From positions 42,255 to 106,254 of the forward strand of contig NZ_JAVHJU010000040.1 of the NCBI RefSeq assembly GCF_031082405.1: a stretch of 64,000 nucleotides of DNA. Direction: 5' to 3'. Position 1 is the stretch's first letter. Each line of letters starts with the position of its first letter. The DNA comes from Amycolatopsis sp. A133. GTDB taxonomy: Bacteria; Actinomycetota; Actinomycetes; Mycobacteriales; Pseudonocardiaceae. Shown piece by piece: positions 49,672 through 58,891 of this stretch. The translations under genes and the position numbers were made by a program. A model generated the notes under the pieces. It was not told the origin of the DNA, did not search any database, and saw nothing but the letters and a program-made list of their open reading frames with translations.

Positions 49672-51918
49672 TCAAGCCGCCGATCGTGAGGTGAACCCGC
49701 GCAGCCGCAGGCTGTTCGCGACGACGAACACCGAGCTGAACGCCATCGCCGCGCCCGCGATCATCGGGTTCAGCAACCCCGCCGCGGCCAGCGGCAGCGC
49801 CGCCAGGTTGTACGCGAAGGCCCAGAACAGGTTGCCCTTGATCGTCCGCAGCGTCCGGCGGGACAGCCGGATCGCGTCGGCCACCGCGCGCAGGTCACCG
49901 CGCACGAGGGTGATGTCGCTCGCCTCGATCGCAACGTCCGTGCCGGTGCCCATGGCCAGCCCGAGGTCGGCCTGGGCCAGCGCCGGCGCGTCGTTCACGC
50001 CGTCCCCGACCATGGCGACGACCTTGCCCTCGTCCTGCAGCCGCTTGACGACGTCCAGTTTCCCGGACGGCAGCACCTCGGCGATCACCTCGTCGATGCC
50101 GACCTCGGCCGCGACAGCGTTCGCGACCGCCGTGTTGTCCCCGGTGAGCAGCACCGGGGTCAGCCCGAGTTCGCGCAGCTGGGCGATCGCCTCGGCCGAC
50201 GTCGGCTTGACGGTGTCCGCGACCACCAGGACACCGCGGGCCGCGCCGTCCCAGGCCACCGCCACCGCGGTGTGCCCCCGCTCTTCCGCCGCGGCCTTCG
50301 CGGCCGCGAGGTCGCCCGTCAGCGGCTGGCCCCAGTCCTCCAGCAGCGCCGTGCGGCCGACCAGGACCGCGTGACCGTCGACGATCCCCTGCACACCAAG
50401 GCCTTCCACGTTCGTGAAGTCCTCGACCGCGGGCAGGTCCCCCGCCCGTTCCCGGGCACCGCGGGCGATCGCCGTGGCGATCGGGTGCTCCGACGCGTCC
50501 TCGAGCGCGCCGGCCAGCCGCAGCAGTTCGGTTTCGGCAACGCCCTCGGCCGGGTGGACGCCGGTGAGGGTCATCCGGCCGGCGGTGACCGTGCCGGTCT
50601 TGTCGAGCACGACGGTGTCGACGCGGCGGGTGGACTCCAGCACCTCCGGGCCCTTGATCAGCACCCCCAGCTGCGCGCCGCGGCCGGTGCCGACGAGCAG
50701 CGCCGTCGGCGTGGCCAGGCCGAGCGCGCACGGGCAGGCGATGATCAGCACCGCGACCGCCGCGGTGAACGCGGCCGCCGTGCCGACGCCGCTGCCGAGC
50801 CAGAACCCGAGCGTGGCGACCGCGAGGCCGATCACGATCGGCACGAACACCCCCGACACGCGGTCGGCCAGGCGCTGCACGTCCGCCTTGCCGCTCTGGG
50901 CGGCTTCGACCAGCTCGGCCATCTGCGCCAGCTGCGTGTCCGCTCCGACGCGGGTGGCCCGCACGACCAGCCGGCCGCCGGCGTTGACCGTCGCCCCGGT
51001 CACGGGGTCCCCCTCGCCGACCTCGACCGGCACCGGCTCACCGGTCAGCATCGACGCGTCGACCGCGGACTTGCCGTCCTCGACCACGCCGTCGGTGGCG
51101 ATCTTCTCGCCGGGACGCACGACGAACCGGTCCCCCACCGCCAGCCCGGCCGCCGGGATGCGCACCTCCGCGCCACCCCGCAGGACGGCGACCTCCTTCG
51201 CCCCCAGGTCCAGCAGCGCCCGCAACGCAGCACCCGCGCGGCGCTTGGACCGCGCCTCGAAGTAGCGGCCGGCGAGGATGAACGTCGTGACGCCGGCGGC
51301 GACCTCGAGGTAGATGTTGCCCGCGCCGTCCGACGGCGCGATCGTCAGCTCGAACGGGTGCACCATCCCCGGTGTCCCGGCCGTGCCGAACAGCAGCGCC
51401 CACAGCGACCACACGAACGCCGCGAGCACGCCCATCGACACCAGGGTGTCCATGGTCGCGGCGCCGTGGCGCAGGTTCACCCACGCCGCCCGGTGGAACG
51501 GCCACGCGCCCCAGGTGACGACCGGCGCGGCCAGCGTCAGCGAAATCCACTGCCAGTACGTGAACTGCAGCGCCGGGATCATCGCCAGCAGGACCACCGG
51601 GACCGCGAGCACCGCGCTGGTGATCAGCCGCTGCCGCAGCGGGTCGGCCTCTTCGGTGCCGCTCTGCTCGGGCTTCTCCTGCTGCGGCAAAGCCGCGCGG
51701 TAGCCGGCGGCCTCGACCGTGGCCACCAGCGCGGCCGGGTCGACACCCTCCGGGGCGTGCACGCGCGCTTTCTCGGTCGCGTAGTTGACCGACGCGGTGA
51801 CGCCGTCGAGCTTGTTCAGCTTGCGCTCGATGCGGTTGGCGCAGGACGCGCAGGTCATGCCACCGATCGCGAGTTCGATCTCGGTCACCGGGCCGGCCGC
51901 GGCCGTGGTGCTGGTCAT
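49672..51918 (-). CDS. copA: Copper-translocating P-type ATPase
   Basis: 748 residues from an ATG with GAAGGGAG upstream. The N-terminal heavy-metal domain has GMTCASC. Eight membrane helices are expected, with the CPC metal-transport motif (IIACPCALGLATP), phosphorylation site DKTGTVTAG, TGEPVPV actuator loop, the SEHPIA nucleotide-domain His-Pro and the MVGDGVNDAPAL hinge. It exports Cu(I) with ATP. It is the last gene of a copper group with a secreted His-rich protein and CopZ, behind a CsoR-type palindrome at 53116-53134. Confidence 0.96.
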   Translation of the reverse strand: MTSTTAAAGPVTEIELAIGGMTCASCANRIERKLNKLDGVTASVNYATEKARVHAPEGVDPAALVATVEAAGYRAALPQQEKPEQSGTEEADPLRQRLITSAVLAVPVVLLAMIPALQFTYWQWISLTLAAPVVTWGAWPFHRAAWVNLRHGAATMDTLVSMGVLAAFVWSLWALLFGTAGTPGMVHPFELTIAPSDGAGNIYLEVAAGVTTFILAGRYFEARSKRRAGAALRALLDLGAKEVAVLRGGAEVRIPAAGLAVGDRFVVRPGEKIATDGVVEDGKSAVDASMLTGEPVPVEVGEGDPVTGATVNAGGRLVVRATRVGADTQLAQMAELVEAAQSGKADVQRLADRVSGVFVPIVIGLAVATLGFWLGSGVGTAAAFTAAVAVLIIACPCALGLATPTALLVGTGRGAQLGVLIKGPEVLESTRRVDTVVLDKTGTVTAGRMTLTGVHPAEGVAETELLRLAGALEDASEHPIATAIARGARERAGDLPAVEDFTNVEGLGVQGIVDGHAVLVGRTALLEDWGQPLTGDLAAAKAAAEERGHTAVAVAWDGAARGVLVVADTVKPTSAEAIAQLRELGLTPVLLTGDNTAVANAVAAEVGIDEVIAEVLPSGKLDVVKRLQDEGKVVAMVGDGVNDAPALAQADLGLAMGTGTDVAIEASDITLVRGDLRAVADAIRLSRRTLRTIKGNLFWAFAYNLAALPLAAAGLLNPMIAGAAMAFSSVFVVANSLRLRGFTSRSAA

Positions 51919-51938
51919 GATCGTCTCCCTTCGCGGTT

Positions 51939-52847
51939 TCAGTGGCCGTGGCCGTCGGCCGGGGCCTGGGCGGATACCCCGCCGGTGGTGAGGGTGAACT
52001 CGGCGGTCCGCACGACATCGCCGTGCTTGAAGTCGAGGAACAGCCGGTAGGTCCCCGCGCTGGGCACCTCGGCGGCGAATTCGACGTCGGGACCCGCGGG
52101 TGTCTTCCCGTCACCGGGTTCCCCTTCGGGGTGGACGTGCAGGTAGGCGAGGTCGCCTTCGCGCAGGGCGACCAGGTGCCCGTAGGCGCCGAGGTAGGGC
52201 TGCAGGTCGGTGACCGGGACGCCGTTGCGGCTGACGGCCAGTGCCAGCGGCGAGGTTTTCCCCGCCGCCAGGTCGCCGGTGAGCTGCACGGTGTAGCCGT
52301 CGACCTCGGCCGTCCGGCTGGTCTCGTGGCTCGCGGGCCGGTAGTCCCCGGCGACCGAGAGGTCGACGCCGAGGGTCATCGGCCGGCCGCCGGCCGGGGC
52401 GAAGTCGGCGAACGCCCGGTACGAGCCCGCGGCGGGCAGGGTCAGCGGGACGCTCCACGTGCCGTCCGGCGCCATCTCGGGGTGGACGTGCTGGAAGCCC
52501 GCCGTGTCCCGGCGGACCACGATCAGGTGCAGCCGCTTCTCGTGCTCGACGTCGAACGCGGTCACCGGCTTGCCCGCCGGCCCGGTGATCGTGAACGAGA
52601 ACCGCCCGGGCGCCGGCGTCGGGTCGGCGACGGTGAAGGTGTAGCCGTCCTTGCTGGCAGCGAGCCCGCCGGGCAGGTCGTCCGCGGCGGCGTCGCCGGC
52701 CGTGGTGCCCTCGTGCGGGGTGCCGTGTTCCGCGTTTCCCCCGGTCGCCGCGGATACCGGACCGGCCGCGTTGCCGACGGCGAACCCGCCGGCCGCGAGC
52801 AGGGCCAGCGCCCCGCCGAACGCGGCCAGCCGCGCTGTGGTGTTCAT
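51939..52847 (-). CDS. Secreted His-rich protein of the copper operon
   Basis: 302 residues from an ATG. The signal peptide (~1-33, LAAFGGALALLAAGGFAVG) is followed by GGNAEHGTPHEGTTAG. Two related beta-sandwich halves contain LHLIVVRRDTAGFQHVHPEM and YLHVHPEGEPGDG, whose His pairs and FQHVHPEM are likely copper ligands. The C-terminus ends GHGH. Extracytoplasmic binding or handing over of copper next to CopA is the natural reading; the precise role is unproven. It lies 20 bases upstream of the copA start. Confidence 0.8.
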   Translation of the reverse strand: MNTTARLAAFGGALALLAAGGFAVGNAAGPVSAATGGNAEHGTPHEGTTAGDAAADDLPGGLAASKDGYTFTVADPTPAPGRFSFTITGPAGKPVTAFDVEHEKRLHLIVVRRDTAGFQHVHPEMAPDGTWSVPLTLPAAGSYRAFADFAPAGGRPMTLGVDLSVAGDYRPASHETSRTAEVDGYTVQLTGDLAAGKTSPLALAVSRNGVPVTDLQPYLGAYGHLVALREGDLAYLHVHPEGEPGDGKTPAGPDVEFAAEVPSAGTYRLFLDFKHGDVVRTAEFTLTTGGVSAQAPADGHGH

Positions 52848-52874
52848 CTCCGCTCCCTCGTGTGAAGGCCGGGT

Positions 52875-53081
52875 CTACCCGGCGAGCGTGTAGCCGGCCT
52901 CTTCGACCGCCGCGCGGACCCGCGCGTCGTCGATCGGCTCGGCACTGGTGACGGTGACGGCCCCGGTGGGCAGGTCGACCGCGACGTCGGTGACGCCGTC
53001 GATCGCGCCGACCTCCTCGCTGACCGAGGCGACGCAGTGCGCGCAGGTCATCCCGGTGACGGTGTAGGTGAGCTGACTCAT
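52875..53081 (-). CDS. copZ: CopZ-type copper chaperone
   Basis: 68 residues from an ATG with AAGGAG upstream. It is a single heavy-metal-associated domain with the ligand motif VTGMTCAHCVASV and a ferredoxin-like beta-alpha-beta-beta-alpha-beta pattern. It carries Cu(I) in the cytoplasm to CopA, encoded two genes downstream. First gene of the operon behind the CsoR-like palindrome. Confidence 0.95.
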   Translation of the reverse strand: MSQLTYTVTGMTCAHCVASVSEEVGAIDGVTDVAVDLPTGAVTVTSAEPIDDARVRAAVEEAGYTLAG

Positions 53082-53115
53082 GGGGGCTCCTTCGGCGGTT
53101 CGGCGATGCCCTCAA

Positions 53116-53134
53116 GGTACCCCTAGGGGGTACC
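53116..53134 (-). promoter_or_regulatory. CsoR-type copper operator
   Basis: GGTACCCCTAGGGGGTACC is a near-perfect palindrome with a C/G-rich core, 35 bases upstream of copZ. The form TACCCCnnnGGGGTA matches sites bound by CsoR/RcnR-family metal repressors. No csoR gene is adjacent. Confidence 0.65.
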
Positions 53135-53445
53135 GGTATCAAGTGACCTGTGTCTCGTTGTCACCCCGGGCCTCCGAACGGCGATTTCCGGAAGCGGCCG
53201 AATTGTCCAATCAGGACATTCAGCGGCACTGCTGTCGCAAATAGCGGACAGTGCTAAGCGAAATTGCGGAGCGTGACGGATTTCTTACACCGGAAGGTGG
53301 ACACGACCGTGGTCTTTTCGTAGCCTGGCCGAGATCTCGTGGTAGCTGCCGTCGACCGGACGGCGACGCGGGATCACGCCGGCCCGGCCGGCCTCTTCGC
53401 CCGGTTCCAGCCGGCGGACAACGAGCAAAGGAGACCCGCGCGACC
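53135..53445. other. Gene-free region and probable long leader of the NlpC/P60 gene
   Basis: 311 bases between the divergent copper operon and the peptidoglycan hydrolase. It is AT-richer at 53190-53290. An inverted repeat TGTCC-AATCA-GGACA lies at 53204-53218. Leaders of actinobacterial NlpC/P60 genes often carry a c-di-AMP riboswitch, but I could not recognise its conserved blocks here. Confidence 0.4.
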
Positions 53446-54498
53446 GTGCAGTCGCAGTCCATCAGGCGCGTGGTTTCAGGCATCCTCGCAGCGACCTCGG
53501 TGATCCTCGTGATCACCGTCGCCCAGCCCTCGGCCACCGCCGCCCCGATCCCCGCTCCCCAGGCCCCACCCGGTTCTTCGGACGCCTTGGCCAAGTACCG
53601 CGAACTCGCGGCGCAGGCCGAGAAGCTCAACGAAGACCTGCTCAAGGCGCAGAACGACCTCACCACCAAGCAAGGCGAACTCGACAAGGCCACCACCGAC
53701 GTCGACGCGGCGAAAGCCCAAGGCGTCAAGGCCACCGAGAACCAGAAGAAGTACCAGGCCGAAGTCGACGAGTTCGCCGGCGCCTCCTTCACCAGCGGCG
53801 TCCAGCTGAACAAGCTGTCGGCACTGCTGTCCGGTACGTCCACTCAGGACTTCCTGGACCGGTCGTCGGCGCTCGAAGTGCTGGCCACGGACAAGAACGC
53901 CGCGTTGACCAACCTCACCGCGGCCGTCCAGCAGGCCACCGACGCCACCAGCAAGGCGTCGGACGCCGCAAAACGGGCCCAGGACGCCCGCGACGCCGCG
54001 GCCAAGCTGACCGAGGACATCAAGGCCAAGCAGAAGACGCTCAACGACCAGATCGAGCAGATCAAGGCCGCCGACAAGACCCTGAGCGCCGCCGACAAAG
54101 CAGCCCAGCGCGACACGGGCGGCGCGGCCCCGAACGTCAAAGCCCCGACGGCCGCGGCGCAGACGGCGGTGAACGCGGCGCTGAGCAAGCTCGGCAGCCC
54201 GTACGTCTGGGGCGCCACCGGGCCGGGCTCGTTCGACTGCTCGGGGTTGATGCAGTGGGCGTATGCGAAGGCCGGCATCACGTTGCCCCGCAACTCCGCG
54301 GCCCAAGCGCAGTACGGCACACCGGTGCCACGCGACCAGCTGCAGCCGGGCGACCTGGTGGCGTACTACTCGCCGGTCTCCCACATCGGGATGTACATCG
54401 GCAACGGCAAGATGGTCCACGCACCGACCAGCGGCGACGTCGTGAAGATTTCGCCGTTGCAGAGCCAGTACGCCGGAGCAACCCGCCCCACGGCCTGA
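53446..54498 (+). CDS. Secreted NlpC/P60 peptidoglycan endopeptidase with coiled coil
   Basis: 350 residues from a GTG with AAAGGAG twelve bases upstream. A signal peptide (~1-32, ILAATSVILVITVAQPSATA) and a long coiled coil (~45-230, similar to RipA/CwlO-type N-terminal regulators) precede the catalytic domain (~240-350). The catalytic Cys is in SFDCSGLMQWAY, with His in VSHIGMYIG and MVHAPTSG. It cleaves the stem peptide of peptidoglycan, probably during growth or division, with the coiled coil as an autoinhibitory or partner-binding element. Not in an operon; a terminator follows. Confidence 0.94.
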   Translation: MQSQSIRRVVSGILAATSVILVITVAQPSATAAPIPAPQAPPGSSDALAKYRELAAQAEKLNEDLLKAQNDLTTKQGELDKATTDVDAAKAQGVKATENQKKYQAEVDEFAGASFTSGVQLNKLSALLSGTSTQDFLDRSSALEVLATDKNAALTNLTAAVQQATDATSKASDAAKRAQDARDAAAKLTEDIKAKQKTLNDQIEQIKAADKTLSAADKAAQRDTGGAAPNVKAPTAAAQTAVNAALSKLGSPYVWGATGPGSFDCSGLMQWAYAKAGITLPRNSAAQAQYGTPVPRDQLQPGDLVAYYSPVSHIGMYIGNGKMVHAPTSGDVVKISPLQSQYAGATRPTA

Positions 54499-54512
54499 GT
54501 TCGCGCACCAAC

Positions 54513-54543
54513 ACCGGGGCGGGCATTCGCAGCCCGCCCCGGT
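54513..54543 (+). terminator. Terminator of the NlpC/P60 gene
   Basis: ACCGGGGCGGGC (54513-54524) pairs with GCCCGCCCCGGT (54532-54543) around a 7-base loop, 15 bases past the stop codon. Confidence 0.75.
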
Positions 54544-54616
54544 TCCGCGTTTTCCCGGGTCCCGCCCGGGCGGCCGCCACGATGAGCGCGTGGGGCCGCA
54601 GCGGCTCCAGCCCGCC

Positions 54617-55135
54617 TCACCCTCGTTCGGCTGCGCCCCGGCCGGTTCCACGCGAACGGCTTTGAGAACCCCTGGTTCCCGACATCGACGCGTTGCCGAA
54701 CACCTTCTCGCCCTCGGCGGCGAAGCGCGGCAGCAGCCGCGCGAACACCGCCCGCTCTTCGCGCGTCCAGCCGGCGCAGATGCGCCGGATCAGCGCCCTG
54801 TTGCGCACCCTCATGTCGTCGAGGAAGTCCTGGGACGCCGGGGTCAGGCTCGCCATCATCGCGCGCCGATCCCGCTCGTCGGGGTGCCGGGTCACCAGGC
54901 CGCGGGACTCCAGGTCGTCGAGGTGGCGTGTCACCGTCGTGCGGTCGAGGCCGAGCTCCTCGGCCAGCTGCGAGACCCGCAGCGGTCCGGTGCGGTGCAG
55001 TACGAACAGCGGCGAGGCGGTCCCGCGGCGCAGCCCGGCCGAGATGTCGCCGGCGATCCGCTCGAAGAAGTCCTCGGTCGTCCGCGTGAGCAACGCCATC
55101 GCGTCGATGACCCGGTTCTCGAGCGTCTGGCGCAC
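54617..55135 (-). CDS. MarR-family regulator
   Basis: 172 residues from the GTG at 55135, with AAGGAGG ten bases upstream; an ATG at 55213 would add 26 residues with low-complexity content and a weak site. The winged helix (RVSQLAEELGLDRTTVTRHLDDLESRG) and the wing (DERDRRAMMASLT) match the family. It binds as a dimer to palindromes and releases on binding a phenolic or drug-like ligand. It is divergent from the P450 operon across 350 bases and is its likely regulator. The C-terminal 15 residues (GTRGSQSRSRGTGRGAAERG) are extra and disordered. Confidence 0.9.
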   Translation of the reverse strand: MRQTLENRVIDAMALLTRTTEDFFERIAGDISAGLRRGTASPLFVLHRTGPLRVSQLAEELGLDRTTVTRHLDDLESRGLVTRHPDERDRRAMMASLTPASQDFLDDMRVRNRALIRRICAGWTREERAVFARLLPRFAAEGEKVFGNASMSGTRGSQSRSRGTGRGAAERG

Positions 55136-55276
55136 TATCGGCGCGCCTCCTTCCCGGCTCGTCGAGGGAGGGGTCGAAGCACCTGCGTCCGCATCACCGT
55201 GGGTCCTCGTCATGCCGGCGTCACCGCTTCCAATCGTCGAGCTGGCGGGAGAGGTCACGCCGTCCACGCGGATTCA

Positions 55277-55397
55277 CGTGTACACCGCTTCCTAAAGCAA
55301 TGTACGCCAGTACCTGTTCTGGCACTGGGCCGACTTGAGCGGCAGCACCGGAAGCACCGCCGAATTACGTGTAGACGACCGCATAATATGCGTGTAC
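55277..55397. promoter_or_regulatory. Repeated CGTGTA elements between the MarR gene and the P450 operon
   Basis: The gene-free 55136-55485 region holds a perfect GTGTACAC palindrome (55278-55285) and further CGTGTA words at 55369 (ACGTGTAGAC) and 55391 (GCGTGTACTG), 22 bases apart, next to an AT-rich GCATAATATG (55381-55390). They are candidate operators for the MarR protein and overlap the probable P450 promoter. Confidence 0.45.
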
Positions 55398-55485
55398 TGT
55401 GCCTCGTATCTGGAGGACGGCCGGAGCTTCTGACGACCAGGCCCGAGCGCGTCGCCACCCACACCACCCGTGAAGGGGACCCCGC

Positions 55486-56688
55486 ATGGAACCGAGCTAC
55501 CCGCTGCACCTGCCGGACTTCTACATCGGTGATCCGGCACCGGCCTACCGGGACCTGCGCCACCACTCCCCGGTGCACTGGACCAGCGCCAACGGCGGGT
55601 TCTGGGGGATCACCCGCTACGAGGACATCAAGTTCATCGGCTCGCGGCCGCACCTGTTCTCGTCGGCGAAGGGAGTGCTGATGCCCGACGGCAAGCCCCC
55701 GGCGGCTGCCCCGCGACCGATGCTGATCACGACCGATCCACCGCGGCACAACGCGTTGCGCAAGCTGATCTCGAAGGGCTTCACCCCGAGGCACATCAAC
55801 GCGATGGAGCCCGACGTCCGCGCGATCGTGCGCGGTGTGCTCGACTCCGCGGAGGCGGGCGTCGAACTGGAGTACGCCGAGGGGCTCGTCGCGAAGGTCC
55901 CCGTCCGCATCATCGCCGACCTGCTCGGGGCACCGGCCGAGGACTGGGAGCAGTTCCGCGCCTGGTCCGACGCCTCCGTCGGCTCTGCCGACCCCGGCAT
56001 CACCTTGACCTCGCAGGAGGCGTTCGGGGCACTGACCACGTACTTCCGCCGGTTGATCGAACTGCGGGAGCAGCGCGGCACCAACGACCTCATCTCGATC
56101 CTCATGGACGCCGAAGTCGACGGCGAGAGCCTGTCCCACGACGAGCTCATCTCGTTCCTGCACCTGCTGCTCGTCGCCGGCAACGAGACCACGCGCAACC
56201 TGATCGCGTTGGGCACCATCGCGCTGATCAACCACCCCGGGCAGCTGCGGATGCTCGTCGCCGACCCGAGCCTGATCCCCTCCGCGGTCGAGGAGATGCT
56301 GCGCTACGTCTCCCCGGTCACGCACATGACCCGCTGGGCCACCGAAGACGTCGAGCTGCGCGGCAAGACCATCAAGAAGGGGCAAGCGGTCGTGCTGCTC
56401 TACGGCGCCGCCAACCGTGACGAGGACGTCTTCGGCGACACCGCCGAGCAGTTCGACATCACCCGCCGGCCCAACCCGCACCTGGCCTTCGGCACCGGCG
56501 AGCACGCCTGCCTGGGCCTGTCGCTGGCCCGGCTCGAGGCCCGGGTGTTCTTCGAGGAGTTCCTCGCCCGCTTCGACCGCGTCGAGCTCACCGGTGAGGT
56601 GCTGCGGATGCGCTCGACCATGGTGCCCGGCGTCCGGACCATGCACGTCCGCCTGGGTGCCGCGAACGAGCAGGCCGGTGTCCGGTGA
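55486..56688 (+). CDS. Cytochrome P450 mono-oxygenase
   Basis: 400 residues from an ATG with GAAGGGGA upstream. It has the bacterial soluble P450 hallmarks: I-helix LLLVAGNETTRNL, the ExxR pair (Glu270-Arg273 in VEEMLRYV), and the haem-binding FGTGEHACLGL with Cys342. It hydroxylates or demethylates an organic substrate in the cytoplasm, with electrons from the ferredoxin encoded next (four-base overlap). Substrate unknown; the divergent MarR regulator and downstream MFS exporter suggest a xenobiotic or natural product. The reductase and transporter of the same operon are broken in this sequence. Confidence 0.95.
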   Translation: MEPSYPLHLPDFYIGDPAPAYRDLRHHSPVHWTSANGGFWGITRYEDIKFIGSRPHLFSSAKGVLMPDGKPPAAAPRPMLITTDPPRHNALRKLISKGFTPRHINAMEPDVRAIVRGVLDSAEAGVELEYAEGLVAKVPVRIIADLLGAPAEDWEQFRAWSDASVGSADPGITLTSQEAFGALTTYFRRLIELREQRGTNDLISILMDAEVDGESLSHDELISFLHLLLVAGNETTRNLIALGTIALINHPGQLRMLVADPSLIPSAVEEMLRYVSPVTHMTRWATEDVELRGKTIKKGQAVVLLYGAANRDEDVFGDTAEQFDITRRPNPHLAFGTGEHACLGLSLARLEARVFFEEFLARFDRVELTGEVLRMRSTMVPGVRTMHVRLGAANEQAGVR

Positions 56689-56876
56689 GGATCGTCCTGG
56701 ACCGGGCCAAGTGCACCGGCATCGGAATCTGCGAGTCCTTCGCGCCCACCGTGTTCGAGGTGGACGACAACGGGGAACTGGTCGTGTTGTCCGCCGAGGT
56801 GCCCGAAGGCGCCCTGGACGAGGTGACCGAGGCCGTCGAGGGCTGCCCGGCCATGGCGCTGAGGCTGGCACCGTGA
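56685..56876 (+). CDS. [3Fe-4S]-type ferredoxin for the P450
   Basis: 63 residues; GTG overlaps the P450 stop (GTGA). Three cluster ligands are seen: Cys10 and Cys16 in KCTGIGICES and Cys54 in VEGCPAMAL, with no fourth Cys, as in [3Fe-4S] ferredoxins that donate electrons to bacterial P450s. It is followed by a four-base overlap with the reductase. Confidence 0.95.
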   Translation: MRIVLDRAKCTGIGICESFAPTVFEVDDNGELVVLSAEVPEGALDEVTEAVEGCPAMALRLAP

Positions 56877-58125
56877 ACGCCTCGACGGGCCACACCGGAC
56901 CCCGCTCGCTCGTGGTCGTCGGCGCCTCGCTCGCGGGCCTGCGTGCGGTCGAGGCCGCGCGCAAAGCCGGATTCGCCGGCCGCATCACCCTGCTCGGCGA
57001 CGAATCCCACCTCCCTTACGACCGGCCGCCGCTGTCGAAGCAGTTGCTGGCCCCGGGAGTCCCGGCCGATCCGGTGACCTTCCGCAGCCGTGCGGAGCTC
57101 GTCGACGAGCTGGGTGTGGAACTCCTGCTCGCCACCCCGGCCACCGGACTCGATCCGGACACCCGGGTCGTGCACGCCGGCGGTGCAGAAGTGGCCTACG
57201 ACGCGCTGGTCATCGCCACCGGCGCCGCGGCCCGCAGCCTGCCCGGCACCGAAGGTTTGGCAGGTGTGCACGTCCTGCGGACGCTCGACGATGCACGCGC
57301 GGTCGCCGTGCTCTGGACGAGGGGGCTCGCACCGTCGTCGTGGGGGCCGGGTTCATCGGGGCCGAGGTCGCCTCGGCCGCCCGCCGGCGTGGTTTGCCGA
57401 CGACGGTGCTGGAGGCGCTGCCGACCCCGCTGGTCCGCTCCGTCGGCCCCGACCTCGGTGCCGCGCTGTCGTCGCTGCACACCCGCAACGGCACCGTGCT
57501 GCGCTGCGGAGAGGCCGTGGCCGCGGTGGAGGGCACCGACCGGGTCGAGGGCGTCCGCCTCACCGACGGCAGCGTGATCGGCGCCGATCTGGTCGTCGTC
57601 GGGATCGGGGCGGTGCCCCGCACGGATTGGCTCGCCGGCAGCGGACTGCTCGTCGACGACGGCCTGGTCTGCGACGAGTTCCTTCGCGCCGGCGCCCCCG
57701 GTGTCCACGCCGCGGGCGACGTCGCCCGCTGGCACAACCTCCTGTTCGACCGCTCGATGCGGGTGGAGCACTGGTCCGCCGCCGCCGAGCAGGGGGCGCG
57801 TGCCGCGCGCAACGCGGTGTCACCCGAAGACCTCCGGCCCTACTCGACGGTCCCGTACTTCTGGTCGGACTGGTACGGCTCTCGCATCCAGTTCGCCGGT
57901 GTCGCCACCGTCGACGGCGTCGAGATCGTCTCGGGTGACCCGGCCGGTGACCACTTCGTCGCGCTGTACCGCGAGGGCGACCGCCTGAGCGGGGTGCTGA
58001 CCCTGAACGGGCAGCGCCACGTCATGAAGTACCGCCGGCTCATCGCCGAACGCACCCGCTTCGACGAAGCCGTCGCGTTCGCGAGGACATCGGCGCCCGA
58101 GCGCTCCGCGACCGCCACCTCCTGA
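56873..58125 (+). pseudogene. Ferredoxin reductase broken by a frameshift near 57316
   Basis: The first 148 codons from the GTG (overlapping the ferredoxin stop) give a normal FAD-binding N-terminus: LVVVGASLAGLRAVEAARKA, PYDRPPLSKQ, YDALVIATGA. Near 57314 the frame runs into nonsense (VLWTRGLAPSSWG), while the shifted frame reads DEGARTVVVGAGFIGAEVAS, the NAD-binding motif, and continues to a complete C-terminus (AGDVARW; VEHWSAAAEQG). A single missing base around CTCT/GGACGAG restores one ~418-codon frame. It would pass electrons from NAD(P)H to the ferredoxin. As sequenced it is inactive, unless the shift is an assembly error. Confidence 0.85.
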
Positions 58126-58167
58126 ATTCCCGCCACGCCGGCCTACCGCCGAAAGGACGAGACAACC

Positions 58168-58887
58168 ATGACCAAGCCGCAGCAGCACGACACCATGGAC
58201 GACGACACCACGAGCTCACCCTCCGACACCGGTCCCCCCCGAGAAGAGGCGATGCTCGCTCGCATGGGTACGCGGATGGGCTTCATCTACTCCGCTGTCC
58301 CGGTGGTCGTGTTCGTGACGGCGAACCTCTTCCTCCCGTTGGCGGTGACGCTCACCGTCGCCCTGCTGACGGGAGCGGGATTGATGGTGTTCCGGCTCGT
58401 GCGTGGTGAGCGCTGGATCGCAGCGGCCGGCAGCCTGGCCGGCGTCGCGCTCGCCGCCGGGATCGTGGCCCTGACCGGGTCGGCGAAGAACTACTTCGCG
58501 GTGGGGATCTGGGCCTACCTGGCGGGCTTCGTGCTCACCCTCGGCTCGGTGCTGCTCCGCCGTCCGGTCACCGGCGTCATCTGGAACTTCGTGCACGGCC
58601 GCCAACACCGGTGGCGGACCGACCGGACGGTCCTGCGCGCCCACACCATCGCCACTCTCGCCGCCGCAGCCGTGCTGGGTGCCCGGTTCGCCCTCCAGCA
58701 GTGGCTCTACCTCGCCGACAACACCAGCGCGCTCGGTGTCGCCCGCATCGCGATGGGCACGCCGCTGTCGGCACTCGTCGTGCTCGCCATCGTGTGGGCC
58801 TTCCGCCGCAGCACCAAGCGGTTCCTCCCGAAGAACGTGGACGCCGGCGAAGGCGTGGGGGACACCCGCCACCAGCCGGCGGAGTGA
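58168..58887 (+). CDS. DUF3159 family membrane protein
   Basis: 239 residues from an ATG with CGAAAGGA upstream. An N-terminal acidic/hydroxyl tail is followed by about five or six membrane helices (IYSAVPVVVFVTANLFLPLA, LTVALLTGAGLMVFRLVRG, YLAGFVLTLGSVLL and others). WNFVHGRQHRW is the family-typical conserved loop. The family is common in actinobacteria and of unknown function. It lies 42 bases after the reductase, in the P450 operon. Confidence 0.8.
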   Translation: MTKPQQHDTMDDDTTSSPSDTGPPREEAMLARMGTRMGFIYSAVPVVVFVTANLFLPLAVTLTVALLTGAGLMVFRLVRGERWIAAAGSLAGVALAAGIVALTGSAKNYFAVGIWAYLAGFVLTLGSVLLRRPVTGVIWNFVHGRQHRWRTDRTVLRAHTIATLAAAAVLGARFALQQWLYLADNTSALGVARIAMGTPLSALVVLAIVWAFRRSTKRFLPKNVDAGEGVGDTRHQPAE

Positions 58888-58891
58888 CCCC

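Noticed and set aside
53135..53445. c-di-AMP (ydaO) riboswitch in the NlpC/P60 leader
   Set aside because: Expected from the gene type, but the conserved riboswitch blocks could not be found by eye; a covariance-model search would decide.
57300..57345. Programmed frameshift in the ferredoxin reductase gene
   Set aside because: No slippery heptamer or downstream stem at the junction; the change looks like one missing base.
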